A stretch of 64,000 nt of DNA from Perognathus longimembris pacificus. Its lineage: Eukaryota; Chordata; Mammalia; Rodentia; Heteromyidae. Under the pieces are notes generated by a model, which was not told where the DNA came from, ran no database searches, and saw only the letters and a list, made by a program, of their open reading frames with translations. The stretch spans positions 62,001 through 126,000 of the forward strand of contig NC_063171.1 in NCBI RefSeq assembly GCF_023159225.1, written 5' to 3'. Numbering within the stretch: position 1 is the first letter of the stretch; each line of letters starts with the position of its first letter. The translations under genes and the position numbers were made by a program. Shown here in pieces: positions 23,701 to 36,800 of the stretch.

Positions 23701-26289
23701 TGCTGATTTAAGATGGATCTAGATTCTTTAAAGGATTATAACCTGTAAGGATTTAACAGTCCTACATAAGGGAAAATCTGTGTGGTGACAGAGAGCAGCT
23801 GTAGCTTGGTAATATTATTATATTGGTGAAATAGCAAACTACTTTTCTGCTTGCTGATTCTTTTTTTTTTTTTTTTTTGCCGGTTCTGGGTCTTGGACTC
23901 AGGGCCTGAGCACTGTCCCTGGCTTCTTTTTGCTCAAGGCTAGCACTCTGCCACTTGAGTCACAGCGCCACTTCTGGCCATTTTCTGTATATGTGGTGCT
24001 GGGGAATTGAACCCAGGGCTTCAAGTATACGAGGCAAGCACTCTTGCCACTAGGCCATATCCCCAGCCCATCTGAGTGCTGATTTAAGACAGATCTAGCT
24101 TCTTTAAGGGATTATAAACTGTAAGGATTAAAACATTTCTATATAATGTAATATCCAGGTGGTGAATGAGAAAAGCTGTAACTCGTTAATGTAATTATGT
24201 TGGAAAATTGGTAAACAACTCATAAATTGTCAAAAGTATTGTCTGTGTGCTTATTTAAAACAGATATAGCATCTTTAACGGATTGTAACCGGTAACGATT
24301 CAAACAATCCTATATAAGGGAATATCTTTGTGGTGATTGAGAACAGCTGCAGCTTGTTAATATAACTATATAGAGGAATTGTTAAACAACTCGTAATTTG
24401 GCAAAAGGAATGTCTGTGTGCTGATTTAAGACAGATCTAGCTTTTTTAAGGGATTATATCCAGCAAGGATTTAAACAGTCCTACATAAGGGAATATACAC
24501 GCGGTGATTGAGATCAGCTATAGCTTGTTAACCTAATTCTAACAGGGAATTGGTAAACTACTTGTAAGTTGTCAATAGGAATGTCTGTATGCTCATTTAT
24601 GACAGATGGAGCTTCTTTAAGGGATTTTAACCAGTAAGTATTTAAACAGTCATATATCTGGGAATATCCGGGTTTTGATTGAGAACAGCTGTAGCTTGTT
24701 AATGTATCCATATCGAGGATTGGTAAGCTACTCATAAATTGTCAAAAGGAATGTCTGCGTGATGATTCAAGGCAGATCTAGCTTCCTTAAGGGATTAAAA
24801 CCGATAAGTATTTAAACAGTCCTTTATAAGGGAAAATCCGGGTGGTGATTGAGAACAAATGTATCCGCTTAATATAACTATATCGGGGAATTGTTAAACT
24901 ACTCGAAATTTTTCAAAAAGAATGTCTGTGTTGATTTAAGACAGATCTAGCTTCTTTAAAGGATTATTACCAGTAAGGAATAAAACAGTTATATATAAGT
25001 GAATATCTGGGTGGTGATTGAGAACAGTTGTGGCTTGTGAATGTAATTACATTGGGGATTGAGTAAACTACTCGTAAACTGTCAAAAGGAAGGTCTGCGT
25101 GCTGATTTAAGAGAGATCTAGCTTCTTTAAAGGATTAAAACTGTAAGTATACAAACAGTAATTTATAAGGGAATATCCGGGTTGTGATTGAGACCAGCTG
25201 TAGCTTGTTAATATAACTATATCGGGGAATTGTTAAACTACACGTAAATTGTTAAAAAGAATGTCTGTGTGTGCTGATTTAGGAGACATCTACCTTCTTT
25301 AAGGGAAGATATCTGGTATGTATTTTAAAAATCATATACAAGTGAATATCCAGATGTTGATTGAGAACAGCTGTAGATTGTTAATGTTACCATAATGGAG
25401 AATTGGTAAACTACTCTTGAAACAAAAGGAATGTTTGCGTGCTTATTTAAGACATATCTTTCTTCTTTAAGGCCTTATAACAAGTAAGTACTTACTCAGT
25501 CTTACATAAGGGAATATCCGGGTGGTGATTGAGAATAGCTCTTGCTTGTTAATGTAATTATTTCGGGGAATTTGTAAACTGCTCGTAAATTGTCAATAGG
25601 CAACCGGTAAGGATTAAAACAGTCCTATATAAGAGAATATCTGGGTGGTGATTGCAAACAGCTGTAGCTTTTTAATGTAACCATATTGGGAATTGGTAAA
25701 CTACTCATAAATTGTCCAAAGGAATGTCTGCGTGCTCATTTAAGACAGATCTAGCTTCTTTAAAGGATTAGAACTGGTAAGAATTTAAACAGTCCTATAT
25801 AAGGGAATATTCGCGTGCTGTTTGAGAAGTGCTATAGCTTATTAATGTAATTATGTCGAGGAATTGGTAATCTACTCGAGAATTGTCAAAAGGAATGTCT
25901 GCATGGTGATGTATGACAAATCTAGCTTCTTTAAGGGATAATAACTGGTAAGTATATAAACAGTACTATATATGCAGATATCCGGGTGGTGATTGAGAAA
26001 AGCTGTAGCTTCTTTACATCAGTATATTGGGGAATTGTTAAACTACCTGTAAAATGTCAAAAAGAATGTCTGTGTGCTGATTTATGATAGATCTAACTTG
26101 TTTAAAGATTATAACCCCTAAGGATTAAAACAGTTCTATATAAGGTAATATCCTCATGGTGATTGAGAACAGCTTTAGATTATTAATGTAATTTTATCGG
26201 GGAATTGGTAAACTACTCGTAAATTGTCATTAGGAATGTCTGAATTGTGATTTAAGACAGATCTAGCTTCTTTAAGGAATTTTAACCGG
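20747..26289 (+). repeat. Satellite domain C (~171-bp monomers)
   Basis: About 31 same-strand monomers with the same core box followed by TGTAATTATATCGGGG, ACTACTCGTAAATTGTC, GTGCTGATTTAAGACAG, ATCTAGCTTCTTTAAGG, GATTATAACCGGTAAGG and CAGTCCTATATAAGGG. Modules are about 45, 44, 45 and 37 bp. Several monomers are internally deleted (for example around 22200-22280, 22860-22930, 23130 and 25600). No gene is visible. Confidence 0.93.
23860..24070 (-). mobile_element. Dimeric tRNA-related SINE, copy 2 (antisense)
   Basis: Reverse complement of the same SINE: poly-T at 23861-23878, then the antisense body ending CATATCCCCAGCCC. The flanks TCTGCTTGCTGATT (23846-23859) and TCTGAGTGCTGATT (24071-24084) are a slightly diverged target duplication in a domain C monomer. 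Confidence 0.9.
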
Positions 26290-27798
26290 GACATTGTTAA
26301 AGACTTTTATAGTTGTTTAAGGGAATATCCGGGTGGCGGTTGAGAACAGCTGTAGCTTATTAACTTAATTATATTGTAGAATTGGTAAACTACTGGTAAA
26401 TTTTCAAAAGGAAATCCTGGTGCTTATATAAGACAGATCTAGCTTCTTTAAGGTATAATAGCCAGAGACTTCTTAAACAGTTCTATAGCTGTATAAGTGA
26501 ATATCCAGGTGGAGATTGGAACAGCTGTAGCTTATCAGTGTAATTATATTTGGGAATTGGCACAATACTCCTAAATTGTCAAAAGAAATGTCTGCGTGTT
26601 TATCTAAGACAGATCTAACTTCTCTAAGGGATTATCATGCCGAACTCGGTAAACAATTTTATATAAGGGAATGTCCAGTTGGTGATTGAGAAGAGCTGTA
26701 TTTTGTTAATGTAATTATATTGAGCAATTGGTAAAACTACTCAAAAATTGTCAAAAGGAATTTCTGTGTGCTGATGAAAGAGACATCTAGCATATTTAAG
26801 TGATAATAACCAGAATCTTGGTGAACAATTCTACTGTTATATAAGTGAATATTCCTGTGGTGATTGGAACAGCTATAGCTTGTTAATGTAATTATATCCA
26901 GAAAGTGGAACAATACTCGTAAATTATCAAAAGGAATATCTGCAAGTTCATGTAAGACAGATCTAGCTTCATTTAGGGTTTATAACTGGGAACTTGGTAA
27001 ACAATTCTGTGTAAGGGATAACCGTATAGTGATTAGAACAGCTGTACCTTGTTAATGTAATTATATCACAGATTTGATAAAATACTCGAAATTTATCGAA
27101 AGGAAGGTGTGCTTGCTGGTTTATACAGATCTATAACTGGACCTCTTTAAACAATTTTATAGTTGTATAAGGGAATGTCCGGGTGATGATTGAGAACAGC
27201 TATAGCTTGTTAATTTAATTACATCGGGGAATTTTTAAATTACTCATAAATTGTCAAAGGGAATATTTGGGTGCTGATTTAAGAGACATCTACCTTCTTT
27301 CAGGGATTATAATAGGGAATTTGGTAAACAATTTTTATAAGGGAATATCTGGGTCGTGATTGAAAACAAATGTAGTGTGTTAATGTAATTATATTGGGGA
27401 ATTGTGAAAATACTCGTGAATTTTCAAAAGAAAATTCTGCGTGCTGATTTAAGACAGATCTAGCTTTTTTAATGGATTATGAACGTGAATTTGGTAAAGA
27501 ATTCAATAGTTGTATAAGGGAATTCCAGGTGGTGATTTAGAATAGCTGTAGCTTGTTAATGTAATTATATTGGGGAATTGGTAAACTACTCAGAAATTGT
27601 AAAAAGGAAAGTATGGGTACTGTCTAAGAGAGATGTCACTTCCTTAAGAAATTAAAACCTGGAATTTGGTAAAAAAAAAAAAAAATTCTATACAAGGGAA
27701 TATGCAGGTGGTGATTGAGAACAGCCATAGCTTGTTAATGTGATTATATTGGGGAATTGATAAAATACTTGTAAATTGTCAGAAGGAAAATCTGTGTG

Positions 27799-28322
27799 GT
27801 GATTCCTGCCGGGCTAGCCGGCAGGGGAACAGGAATCCTGACTGAGGGGAGGCGGGGATAAGGAAAAGGAAAAATAAGGCAAGAGAAAAAAGACAAGAGA
27901 CAAAGATGGGGTACGGGAGGTCTGCAGCCTTAAGGTTGAACCTCAAGACTACAGCAACAGTTTATTCTTAACTTCCAGCTTATATGCAGTTTTGGAACCA
28001 GAGAATAGCATAGGGTTGTTAAAATTTAAGAACACACAGGGGCTTTGAAGTTCGCAAACATTTGATTATAGTAAACACAGGAAAAGGTAGATTAACATAG
28101 GAATCTACTCCAGCGGACATAGCAAGGTGCAGACAATGGCAAAGAAATTCCAGATAGTGGCTGTGAGCAAAGGTCCTTGCATCTGGTACATGCTAGTGAT
28201 AACAGCACAGCCCGTGGTAAGGATGAATCTAGCTGCAAGTTTGGCTCCCGACATTCTGGCGACATCAGCACAGCCAGAGGTCAGGATGAGCTTAGCTGCT
28301 CGCTCAGCTCCCTACAGTGATT
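27799..28322 (-). mobile_element. Solo LTR, class II ERV family 1, with 6-bp target duplication
   Basis: The LTR occupies 27805-28316 and reads in minus orientation (TGTAGGGAGC... to ...GGCAGG). GTGATT flanks it at 27799-27804 and 28317-28322; this 6-bp duplication is typical of class II ERVs. It shares the TATA region (TGCATATAAGC) with the LTR at 4810-5247. The U5 end carries the perfect inverted repeat CCTGCCGG/CCGGCAGG, and two bases lie between the terminal CA and the duplication. No internal sequence remains, so it most likely arose by LTR-LTR recombination. The frame at 28127-28354 is fortuitous. Confidence 0.9.
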
Positions 28323-31300
28323 TTAGACAGATCTATCTTTTTCATGGATTATAAAAGGAAATTTGGTAAACAATTCTATAGTTGTATAAGGGAATGTCCA
28401 TGTGGAGATTGAGAACAGCTGTGGCTTGTTAATTTAACTATATTTGGGAATTGGTAAGCTACTCTTATATTGTCGAAAGAATTGTCTGTGTGCTGATTTC
28501 AGATAGACCTAGCTACTTTAAGGGATAATAAGCGGAAACTTGGTAAATAATTCTACAGTTGCATAAGTGAATATCCGGGTTGTGATTGGAACAGCTGTAG
28601 CTTGTGAATATGATTATATTGGGAAATTGATGAAATACTCGTCAATTGTCAAAAGGAAAATCTGCGTGCTGATTTAAGATAGATCTAGCTTTTTGAAGGG
28701 ATTATAAAAGGGAAATTGGTAAACAAATCTATAATTGTATAAGTGAATATCCAGGTTGTGATTGGAACAGCCGTAGCTTGTTAATGTAATTATATTGGGG
28801 AAGTGTTAAAGTACTCATAAATTGGAAAAAAGAATGCCTGCATTCTGATTTAAGACAGATCTAGCCTTTTTGCTTGATTATAACCGGTAACGTGGTAAAC
28901 CGTTCTATATAAGGGAATATCCGAGTGGTGATTAAGAACAGTTTTCGCTTGCTAATGTAACTATATCAGGGAATTGGAAAAATACTCGTAAGTTGTCAAC
29001 AGGAATGTCTGCCTGCTGACGTAAAAGACATCTATTTCTTTAAGTGATTATAACTGGGAACTTGGTAAACAATTCTGTAGTTTTATAAGGGAATGTCCCG
29101 GTGGTGATTGAAAACAAACTGTAGCTTGTTCAGGTAATTATATCGGGAAATTGGTAAAATTTTCATAAATAGTCCAAAGCAATATCTGCATGTTGAATTA
29201 AGTGAGACATACCTTCTTTGACGGATTATAACTGGGACCTTGTTAATCAATTTTATAGATTTGTAAGGGAATGTCCGAGTAAGGGAATGACTGAGAACAG
29301 CTGTAGCTTTTTAATATAATTATATCAGGAAATTGATACAATACTACTAATTCCCAAAAGGCATGTCTGTGTGCTGATTTAAGAGACATCTAGCTTCTTT
29401 AAGGGATTGTAACAGGGAACTTGGTAAACAATTCTATATAAGGGAATAACAAGGTGGTGATGGAGAACAGCTGTAGCTTGTTAATATGATTATATCGGGG
29501 AATTGGTAAAGTAACCATAAATTGTCAAAAGGATTTTGTGCGTGTTGATTTAAGACAGATCTGGCTTCATTCAGGGATAATAACTGGAAACTTGGTGAAC
29601 CATTCTATGGTTGTATAAGTAAGTATCCGAACAGTAATTGAAACAGCTGTTGCTTGTTAATGTAATTGCATTGGGAGATTCTAAAATACTCGTAAATTTT
29701 CAAAAAGAGTGTCTGCTTTCTGATTTAAGAAAGACCTAGCATTTTTAAGGGATTATAACCGGGAACTTGGTAAACAATTTTATAAGGGAATATCTGAGTG
29801 TGATTCTGAATAGCTGTAGCTTGTTAATATAATTATATCGGGAAATTGGTAAATTACTCATGTCAAAAGGAATATCTGCATGCTGACTTAAGAGAGATCG
29901 AGCTTCTTTAAGGGATTATAACCAGGATCTTGGTAAACAATTATATATAAGTGAATATCTGGTTGCTGATTGAGAACAGCTGTAGATTGTGAAAGTGATT
30001 AAATCGGAAATTGGTAAAGTACTCCTAAATTGTCAAAAGGATTGTCTGTGTCCTGATTTAAGACTGATCTAGCTTCTTTGAGGGATTAAAAACTGGGAAA
30101 TTGGTAAACAATTATATAAAAGGGAATATCCAGGCGGTGACTGAAAATAGCTGTGGTTTGTTAATATAAGTATATTGGGTAATTGGAAAAATACTTGTAA
30201 ATAGTCAAAAGAAATGTCTGCGTGCTTATTTAAGACAGATATAGCTTATTTAAAGGATTATATACAGGAATTTGGCAACCAATTCTATAGTTGTATAAGG
30301 GAATGTTCGTTAGGTGATTGAAAAAAGCTGTAGCTTGTTAATGTAATTATATCAGGAAATTGGAAAACTAATCAGGAACTGTCAAAAGGAATGACTGAGT
30401 ACTGATTTGAGATATCTAGCTTATTTAAGGGATTATAACTGAGAACGTTGTATATAATTCTATATAAGAGAATATCCTGTTGGTAATTGAGAACAGCTGT
30501 AGCTAGTTATTGTAATTATACCATGCAATTGGTAAAATACTCATAAATTGTCAAAAGGAATGTCTGCATGATGATTTATGACAAATCTTGCTTCTGTAAG
30601 TGATTATAATTGGGATCTTGGTACCCAATTCTGTAGTTGTATAAGGGAATGTCTGTGTTGTGATTGAGTATAGCAATAGCTTGTTAATGTAATTATACCG
30701 GATAATTGGTATAATCCTTTTAAATTGTCAAAATGAATTTCTGCGTGCTGATTTAAGACTAATCTAGCTTATTTATAACCGGGACTTTGGTAAACAATTC
30801 TATAGTCGTGAGAGGGAATGTCCGTGTGGTGATTAAGAACAGCTGTAGGTTGGCAATGTGATTATATCGGGGAATTGGTAAACTACTCACAAATTGTCAA
30901 AGGAATGTCTGCGAGCTGATTTAAGAGACATCTAGCTTCCGAAAGGGATTTTAACCAGAAACTTGGTGAAAAAAAATTCTATATAAGGGAATAACTGGGT
31001 GGTGATTGAGAACAGCTGCTTCCTGCTAATGTAATTATATCAGATAATTGGTAAATTACTCGAAAAGTGTCAAAAGGAATGTGTGCAGGCTTATTTAATT
31101 GAGATCTAGTTACTTTAAGATATTATAACTGAGAACTTGGTAAACAATTCTGTATAAGGGAATATCCGGGTTGTGATTGAGTACAGCCATAGCCTGTTCA
31201 TGTAATTATATCTGGGAACTGGTAAACTCGTAATTGTCAAAAGACACGTCTATGAGTTGATTTAACCGGGAACTTGGTAAACGAATCTACATAAGGAAAT

Positions 31301-33177
31301 ATCTCCGTGGTGATTGAAAACAGCTGTAGCTTGTTAATGTAATTTTATTGGGGAATTGGAAAAAATACTTGTAAATTGTCAAAAGGAATGTCTGCCTGTT
31401 GATTTAAGAAAGATTTAGCTTTTTTACAGGATTATTAATGGGAATTGTTAAACAATCTTATAGTTGTATAAGGGAATGTTCTTGAGGTGATTGAGAACAT
31501 CTGTAGGTTGTTCATGTAATTATATTGTAGTATTAGTAAACGTTTTGTAATTTGTCAATAGGAGTGACTGCTTGCTGATTTAAGATATATATAGCTTCTT
31601 AAGGGAGTATAACTGTGAAATTTGTATATAATTCTATATAAGAAAATATCCCGTTAGAAATTGAGAACAGCTGTAGCTTGTTAAAGTAATTATATCATGG
31701 AATTGGTTAAATACTAGTAAATTGTCAAAAGGAATGTCTGTGTGCTGATTTAAGACAGATCCAGCTTCTTTAAAGATTATAACTGGGAATTTGGTAAACA
31801 GTTCTGTAGTTATATACGGGAATGTCCTTGAGGTGATTGAGAAAAGCTTTGGCGTCTTAATGGAATTATATCGAAGAACTGGTTAAATACTTATAAATTG
31901 TCAATCAGAATGTTTGGATGCTGATTAAGACATATCTAGCTTTTTTAAGGATTATAACTGGGAGGTTGATAAGCAATTCTGTAGTTGTGTAGGAGAATGT
32001 CGGGGTTGTGATTGTGAGACGCAATAGCTTATTAATGTAATTATATCAGGGAACTGATAAAATACTGGCAAATTGTCAAAAGGAATGTCTGCATGCTAAT
32101 TTAAGACCGATGTAGCTTCTTTGTAACCAGGACCTTGGTAAATGATTCTGTAGTTGTATGAGGGTGGTAATTGAGAATAGCTGTATTTATGAATGTAATT
32201 ATATGAAGGAACTGGTAAAAAAAATACATATAAATTTGCAAAAGAAATATCTGGGTGCTGATTTAAGACAGATCTAGTTTCTATAAGGAATTATAACAGG
32301 GAAGATGGTGAACAATTCTAAAGTTATATAAGGGAATGTAATGACTGAGAATAGCTCTAGCTTGTTAATGTAATTATATCGGGGAATTGGTAAAATACTC
32401 GTAAATTTTCAAAAGGAATCTATGCGTGCAGATTTAAGATAGATCTAGCTTCTTTAAGGGATTTTAACCGCGAACTTGGTAAACAATTCTATAGTTGTAA
32501 CAGGGAATGACCAGGTGGTGATTGAGAACAGCTGTGCCTTGTTAATATAATTATACCTGGTAATTGGTAAACTACTTGTAATATGTCAAAAAGAATGTCT
32601 GCGTGATGATTTAAGAGAGATCTAGCTTCTTTAAGGGATTAAAACCCGAAACTTGGTAATCAATTCTATGGTTGCATAACGGATTGTCCTGTTGCTGATT
32701 GAAAACAGCTGTAAGTGTTAATGTAATTTTATCATGGAATTGGTAAACTATTGGTAAATTATCCAAAGGAATGCCTAGGTGCTGATTTAAGACAGATGCA
32801 GCTTCTTTATATTTGGGGACTTTGTAAACACTTCTATAGTTGTATAAGGGAATGTCTGTGTTGTGATTGAGAACAGCTGTACCTTTTAAATGTAATTATA
32901 TCAGGGAATTGGTAAAATAGTCGTAATTGTCCAAAGGAATGTCTGCGTACTGATTTAAGACAAATCTAGCTTCTTAAGGGATTATGACTGGGACCTTGGT
33001 AATCAATTCTATAGTTATATAAGGGAATGTCCAAGTAATGATAAAAAAACAGCTGTAGCTGGTTAATGTAATTATAATGGAGAATTGGTAAAATACTCAT
33101 AATTTATCAAAACGAATGTCTGGGTGCTGATTAAAGACAGATCTAGGTTTTTTAAGGGATTAAAACCGGGAACTTGG

Positions 33178-33409
33178 GGCTGGGGATATGGCCTAGTGGC
33201 AAGAGTGCTTGCGTTGTATACATGAGGCCCTAGGTTAGATTCCCCAGCACCACATATACAGAAAACGGCCAGAAGTGGCGCTGTGGCTCAAGTGGCAGAG
33301 TGCTAGCCTTGAGCAAAAAGAAGCCAGGGACAGTGTTCAGGCCCTGAGTTTAAGGCCCAGGACTGGCCAAAAAAAAAACAAAAAAAAAACAAAAAAAAAA
33401 AAAAAAAAA
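33178..33409 (+). mobile_element. Dimeric tRNA-related SINE, copy 3
   Basis: Body begins GGCTGGGGATATGGCC and ends with a long A-rich tail (33368-33409, with two C interruptions). The target duplication CGGGAACTTGG is perfect at 33167-33177 and 33410-33420 and is part of a domain D monomer. Perfect flanks and a long tail suggest this is among the younger insertions. Confidence 0.93.
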
Positions 33410-33849
33410 CGGGAACTTGGTAAACATTTATATAGTTGTATAAAGGAATGTCTGGGTGGTGATTGACAAGAGCTGTAGCTCAATAATGTAACTATATTAG
33501 GGAATGGTAAAGTACTCGAAAATGTCAAGAGGAATGTCTGCGTGCTTATTTAGGACAGATCTTTCTTATTAAGGGATTATAACCTGAAACTTAGTAAAGA
33601 ATACCATAGTTTCATAAGGTAATGTCCAAGTGGTGATTGAGAACAGCTGTAGCTTGTTAAAGTAATTAGATTGGGGAATTGGTAAAATACTTGCAAATTT
33701 TCAAAGGAATGCCTGGGGGCAGATTTAAGACATATCTATATTCTTTAAGGGGTTATAATTGAGAACTTGGTTAAAAAAAACTCGATAGTTGTACAAGGGA
33801 ATGTATGGGTAGTGATTGAGAACTGCTGTATCTTTTTAAAGCTATCATC

Positions 33850-36800
33850 GCTGGGAAGTTTGTCAACAACTCACTTTGTTAAAGGAATATATGCGTGCTG
33901 TTTGACAACAGCTATAGCTTGTTAAAGGGAGTATCTCCAGGAAATTGGTAAACAACTGTTACTTTGGTAAAGGGAATGTCCACCTGCTGATTTCGGAGAG
34001 CTCTAGTTAGCTAAATGAATTATCTACTGGACTGTGGTGAAAAATACTTGTAAAATGTAAAAAAGAATGATAGGTGCTGATTTACCACCCATTTATCCTT
34101 TTTAGGGATTATAACAGCTGTATCTTGTTGTAATTATATCAGAAAATTGTTAAAATACTTGTAAATTTTCAAAAGGAATATCTGTGTGCTGATTTAAGAC
34201 AGATCTATCTTCTTTAAGGGAATATAACTGGGAACTTGGTAAACAATTTTGAAGTTCTATAATGGAACTTCCTAGTGGTGATTGAGAGCAGCTGTAGCTT
34301 GTTAACGCAATGATATAGAGGAATTGGTAAATACTTATAAATTGTCAAAAGGAATGTATGCGTGCTGATTTACAAGCAATTGTTCCTGTTTTCCAGAATG
34401 CAAGTAGAGGGTTATGTAAACAACTAGTAAATTGTTAAAGGGAATGTGCTGGTTATGATTGTAAACAGCTGTAGGGTGCTAAATCGGTTATCTCTCCCAG
34501 GAAGGAAACAACTCTTAAGATGATAATAAACAGTTCTAGGTTGTTTAAAGGAATTACCTAGTGCATAAGGCTATCAAGTGTGGAGATCTTAACGCATTCA
34601 CCTGGGGGATGTTAGGATGCATCACTTAAGTTTCTAAAGGGATTCCATCGCTAACGAGGTCAATAACTGTTCAGTTTTTCCAGGATTTCCCTAAGAGATG
34701 GTGTTAAACTACTGTGAAATTTTTTAAGGGATAATTGCAGGGAACTTGCTAAACAACTCTAAATTTTTAAAGAAATTATCTTGGTGATATTCGTGAACAG
34801 CTGTAGGTTTTTAAGAGGAGTATCTCAGGGATGAGGTAAAGAAGTGTTAAGTTTTTACACAATGTACCTAGAGGAACCCTAACGTTAACACTAAAAGTAA
34901 GCCTAACCCTAACCCTAACTTTTCTCTCAAGATGGTTGTGAACAAATGTAGCTTGCTAAATGGATTATCTTGGCAAAGTTCTAATCAGCTGTACCATGTT
35001 AAAAGGATTATCTTGGTGATGATTGAACACAGCTCTAGTTCCTTAAATGGATTGTCTGGGGGATGTGGTAAGGAACTGTCCCTCTTTTCCAGAAGTAAGT
35101 AGAGGGTTAAGTTAACAACTTGGAAATTGTTATTGTGTTGTTTATGATTGTAAACAGCTGTAGGCCCTTATAGGCATTACCTCAGGGAGGAGGGAGAAAA
35201 ACTGTTAAGAAAATAATAAATAGTTGTAGGTTTATTCATGCGATTACAACGGGGATCAGGATATCAAGTGTTGAGATCTTAACGGATTAATCTAGGGGAT
35301 GTTGGGTTCAACTCTTATGGTTCTAAAGGAATTATATCAGGAAAAAGGTCAATAACTGCTCAGGTTTTACAGGAATTTCCTAAAAAGATGGTGTTAAACA
35401 ACTCTGAAGATGTTAAAGAGATTATCGCAGGGGAATTGGTAAACAACTCTAAATTTTTTTAAAAGATTATCTGGGTGATACTAGCTATAGGTTGTTAAAG
35501 GGAGAATCTCGGGGATGAGGTAAAGAATTGTTAAGATTTTACACAACATACCTAGAGGTGCTCTAACAGAAACCCTAATGTTGAAAGGAAATGTAACCCT
35601 ACCCCTAACTGTAGATGATTGTGAACAGCAATAGGTTGTTAAAGGGTTTATCTCGGCCATGTTCTAAACAGCTGCAGCTAGTTTAAGGGATTATATTGGT
35701 GATAATTGTACACAGCACTAGTTCTTAAATGTGTTTTCTGGGGAATGGGGTAAGCATCTGTTCATCTTTTCCAAAACGCGAATAGAGGTTTATGTAAACA
35801 ACTGGTAAATTGCTAAAGAAAATGTGTTGGCTATGATTGTGAACAGCTGTAGGTCATTATATTGGTTATCAAAGGGAGAAGGGAAACAACTAATAAACAG
35901 TTGTAAGTTATTAAAAGGGACTACCTTATGGATCAGCTTGTCAAGTGATGAGATCTTAAGGGATTCACTTGGGGGATGTTAGGATGCCACTCTTACGTTT
36001 CTAAAGGGATTCTCTCATGAAAGAGGTCAATAACTTCAGTTTTTACAGGAATTCCCTAAGAAGTGGTGTTAAACAACTGTGAAGAGGTTAAAGAGATTAT
36101 CGCAGGTGACATGGTAAACTCTCAAGTTTTAAAAAGATTATCTGGGTGATATTTGTGAACAGCTGTATGGTCTTACAGAGAGTATTTCGGGGATAAGGTA
36201 AAGAACTGTTAAGATTTTACGCAATGCACCTAGAGGTGCCCTAACATTAACTCTAAATGTAAGCCTAACCCCATCCCTAAATCTTATCTGGGGATGATGG
36301 TAAACAGCTGTAGTTTTTAAAGGGATTATCTCCACAAGTTTCTGAACAGCTGTATCTTATCAGTGATAATTGTACACAGCTGTAGCTCTTAAATGGATTA
36401 TCTAGTGGAAGCAGTAAGCATCTGTTCACCTTTTCCAGAATGTACATAGAGGCTATTGTAAACAACTGGTAAATGGGTAAAGGGAATGTGTAAACCACTG
36501 TAGGTCATTCAACAGGATTTATCAGGGAGGAGGGAAATCAGTGTTTGGATGATAATAAACAGTTGCAGATTGTTTAAAGGGATTACCTCCCAGATAAGGT
36601 TATCAAGTGTACACATCTTAACAGATTCACCTTGGGGATGTTAGGATTCAATCCTTAACTTTCTATCTGGAAAGAGGTCAATGAATGTTCAGTTTTTACA
36701 GGATTTACCTAAGAGATTGTGTTGAACAACTGTGAAGATGTTAAGGGATTATTGCACGGGACTTGGCGAACAACTCTAAAGTTATTAAAGAGATTATCTG

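Larger units (their letters stand above)
26290..33849 (+). repeat. Satellite domain D (171- and 177-bp monomers)
   Basis: About 39 monomers after removing a solo LTR and a SINE. The second half now reads GGGAACTTGGTAAACAATTC followed either by TATAGTTGTATAAGGG (long form, about 177 bp) or TATATAAGGG (short form, about 171 bp). The core box and GTGCTGATTTAAGACAG are unchanged from C. The transition from C is gradual over about 26290-26700. Divergence between neighbouring monomers looks higher than in B or C. No gene is visible. Confidence 0.92.

Noticed and set aside
28127..28354. 75-codon frame as a gene
   Set aside because: It lies in the solo LTR on its antisense strand and crosses the target duplication into satellite.
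33178..33409. tRNA gene suggested by A- and B-box sequences
   Set aside because: The boxes belong to the SINE; no complete cloverleaf, and an A tail with target duplications is present.
13060..33849. SRF CArG boxes at CCTATATAAGG
   Set aside because: There are seven A/T bases between CC and GG instead of six; it is better explained as a by-product of the 6-bp deletion.
34902..34919. Chromosome-end telomere
   Set aside because: Only two to three perfect hexamers, inside a repeating satellite unit with sequence continuing on both sides.
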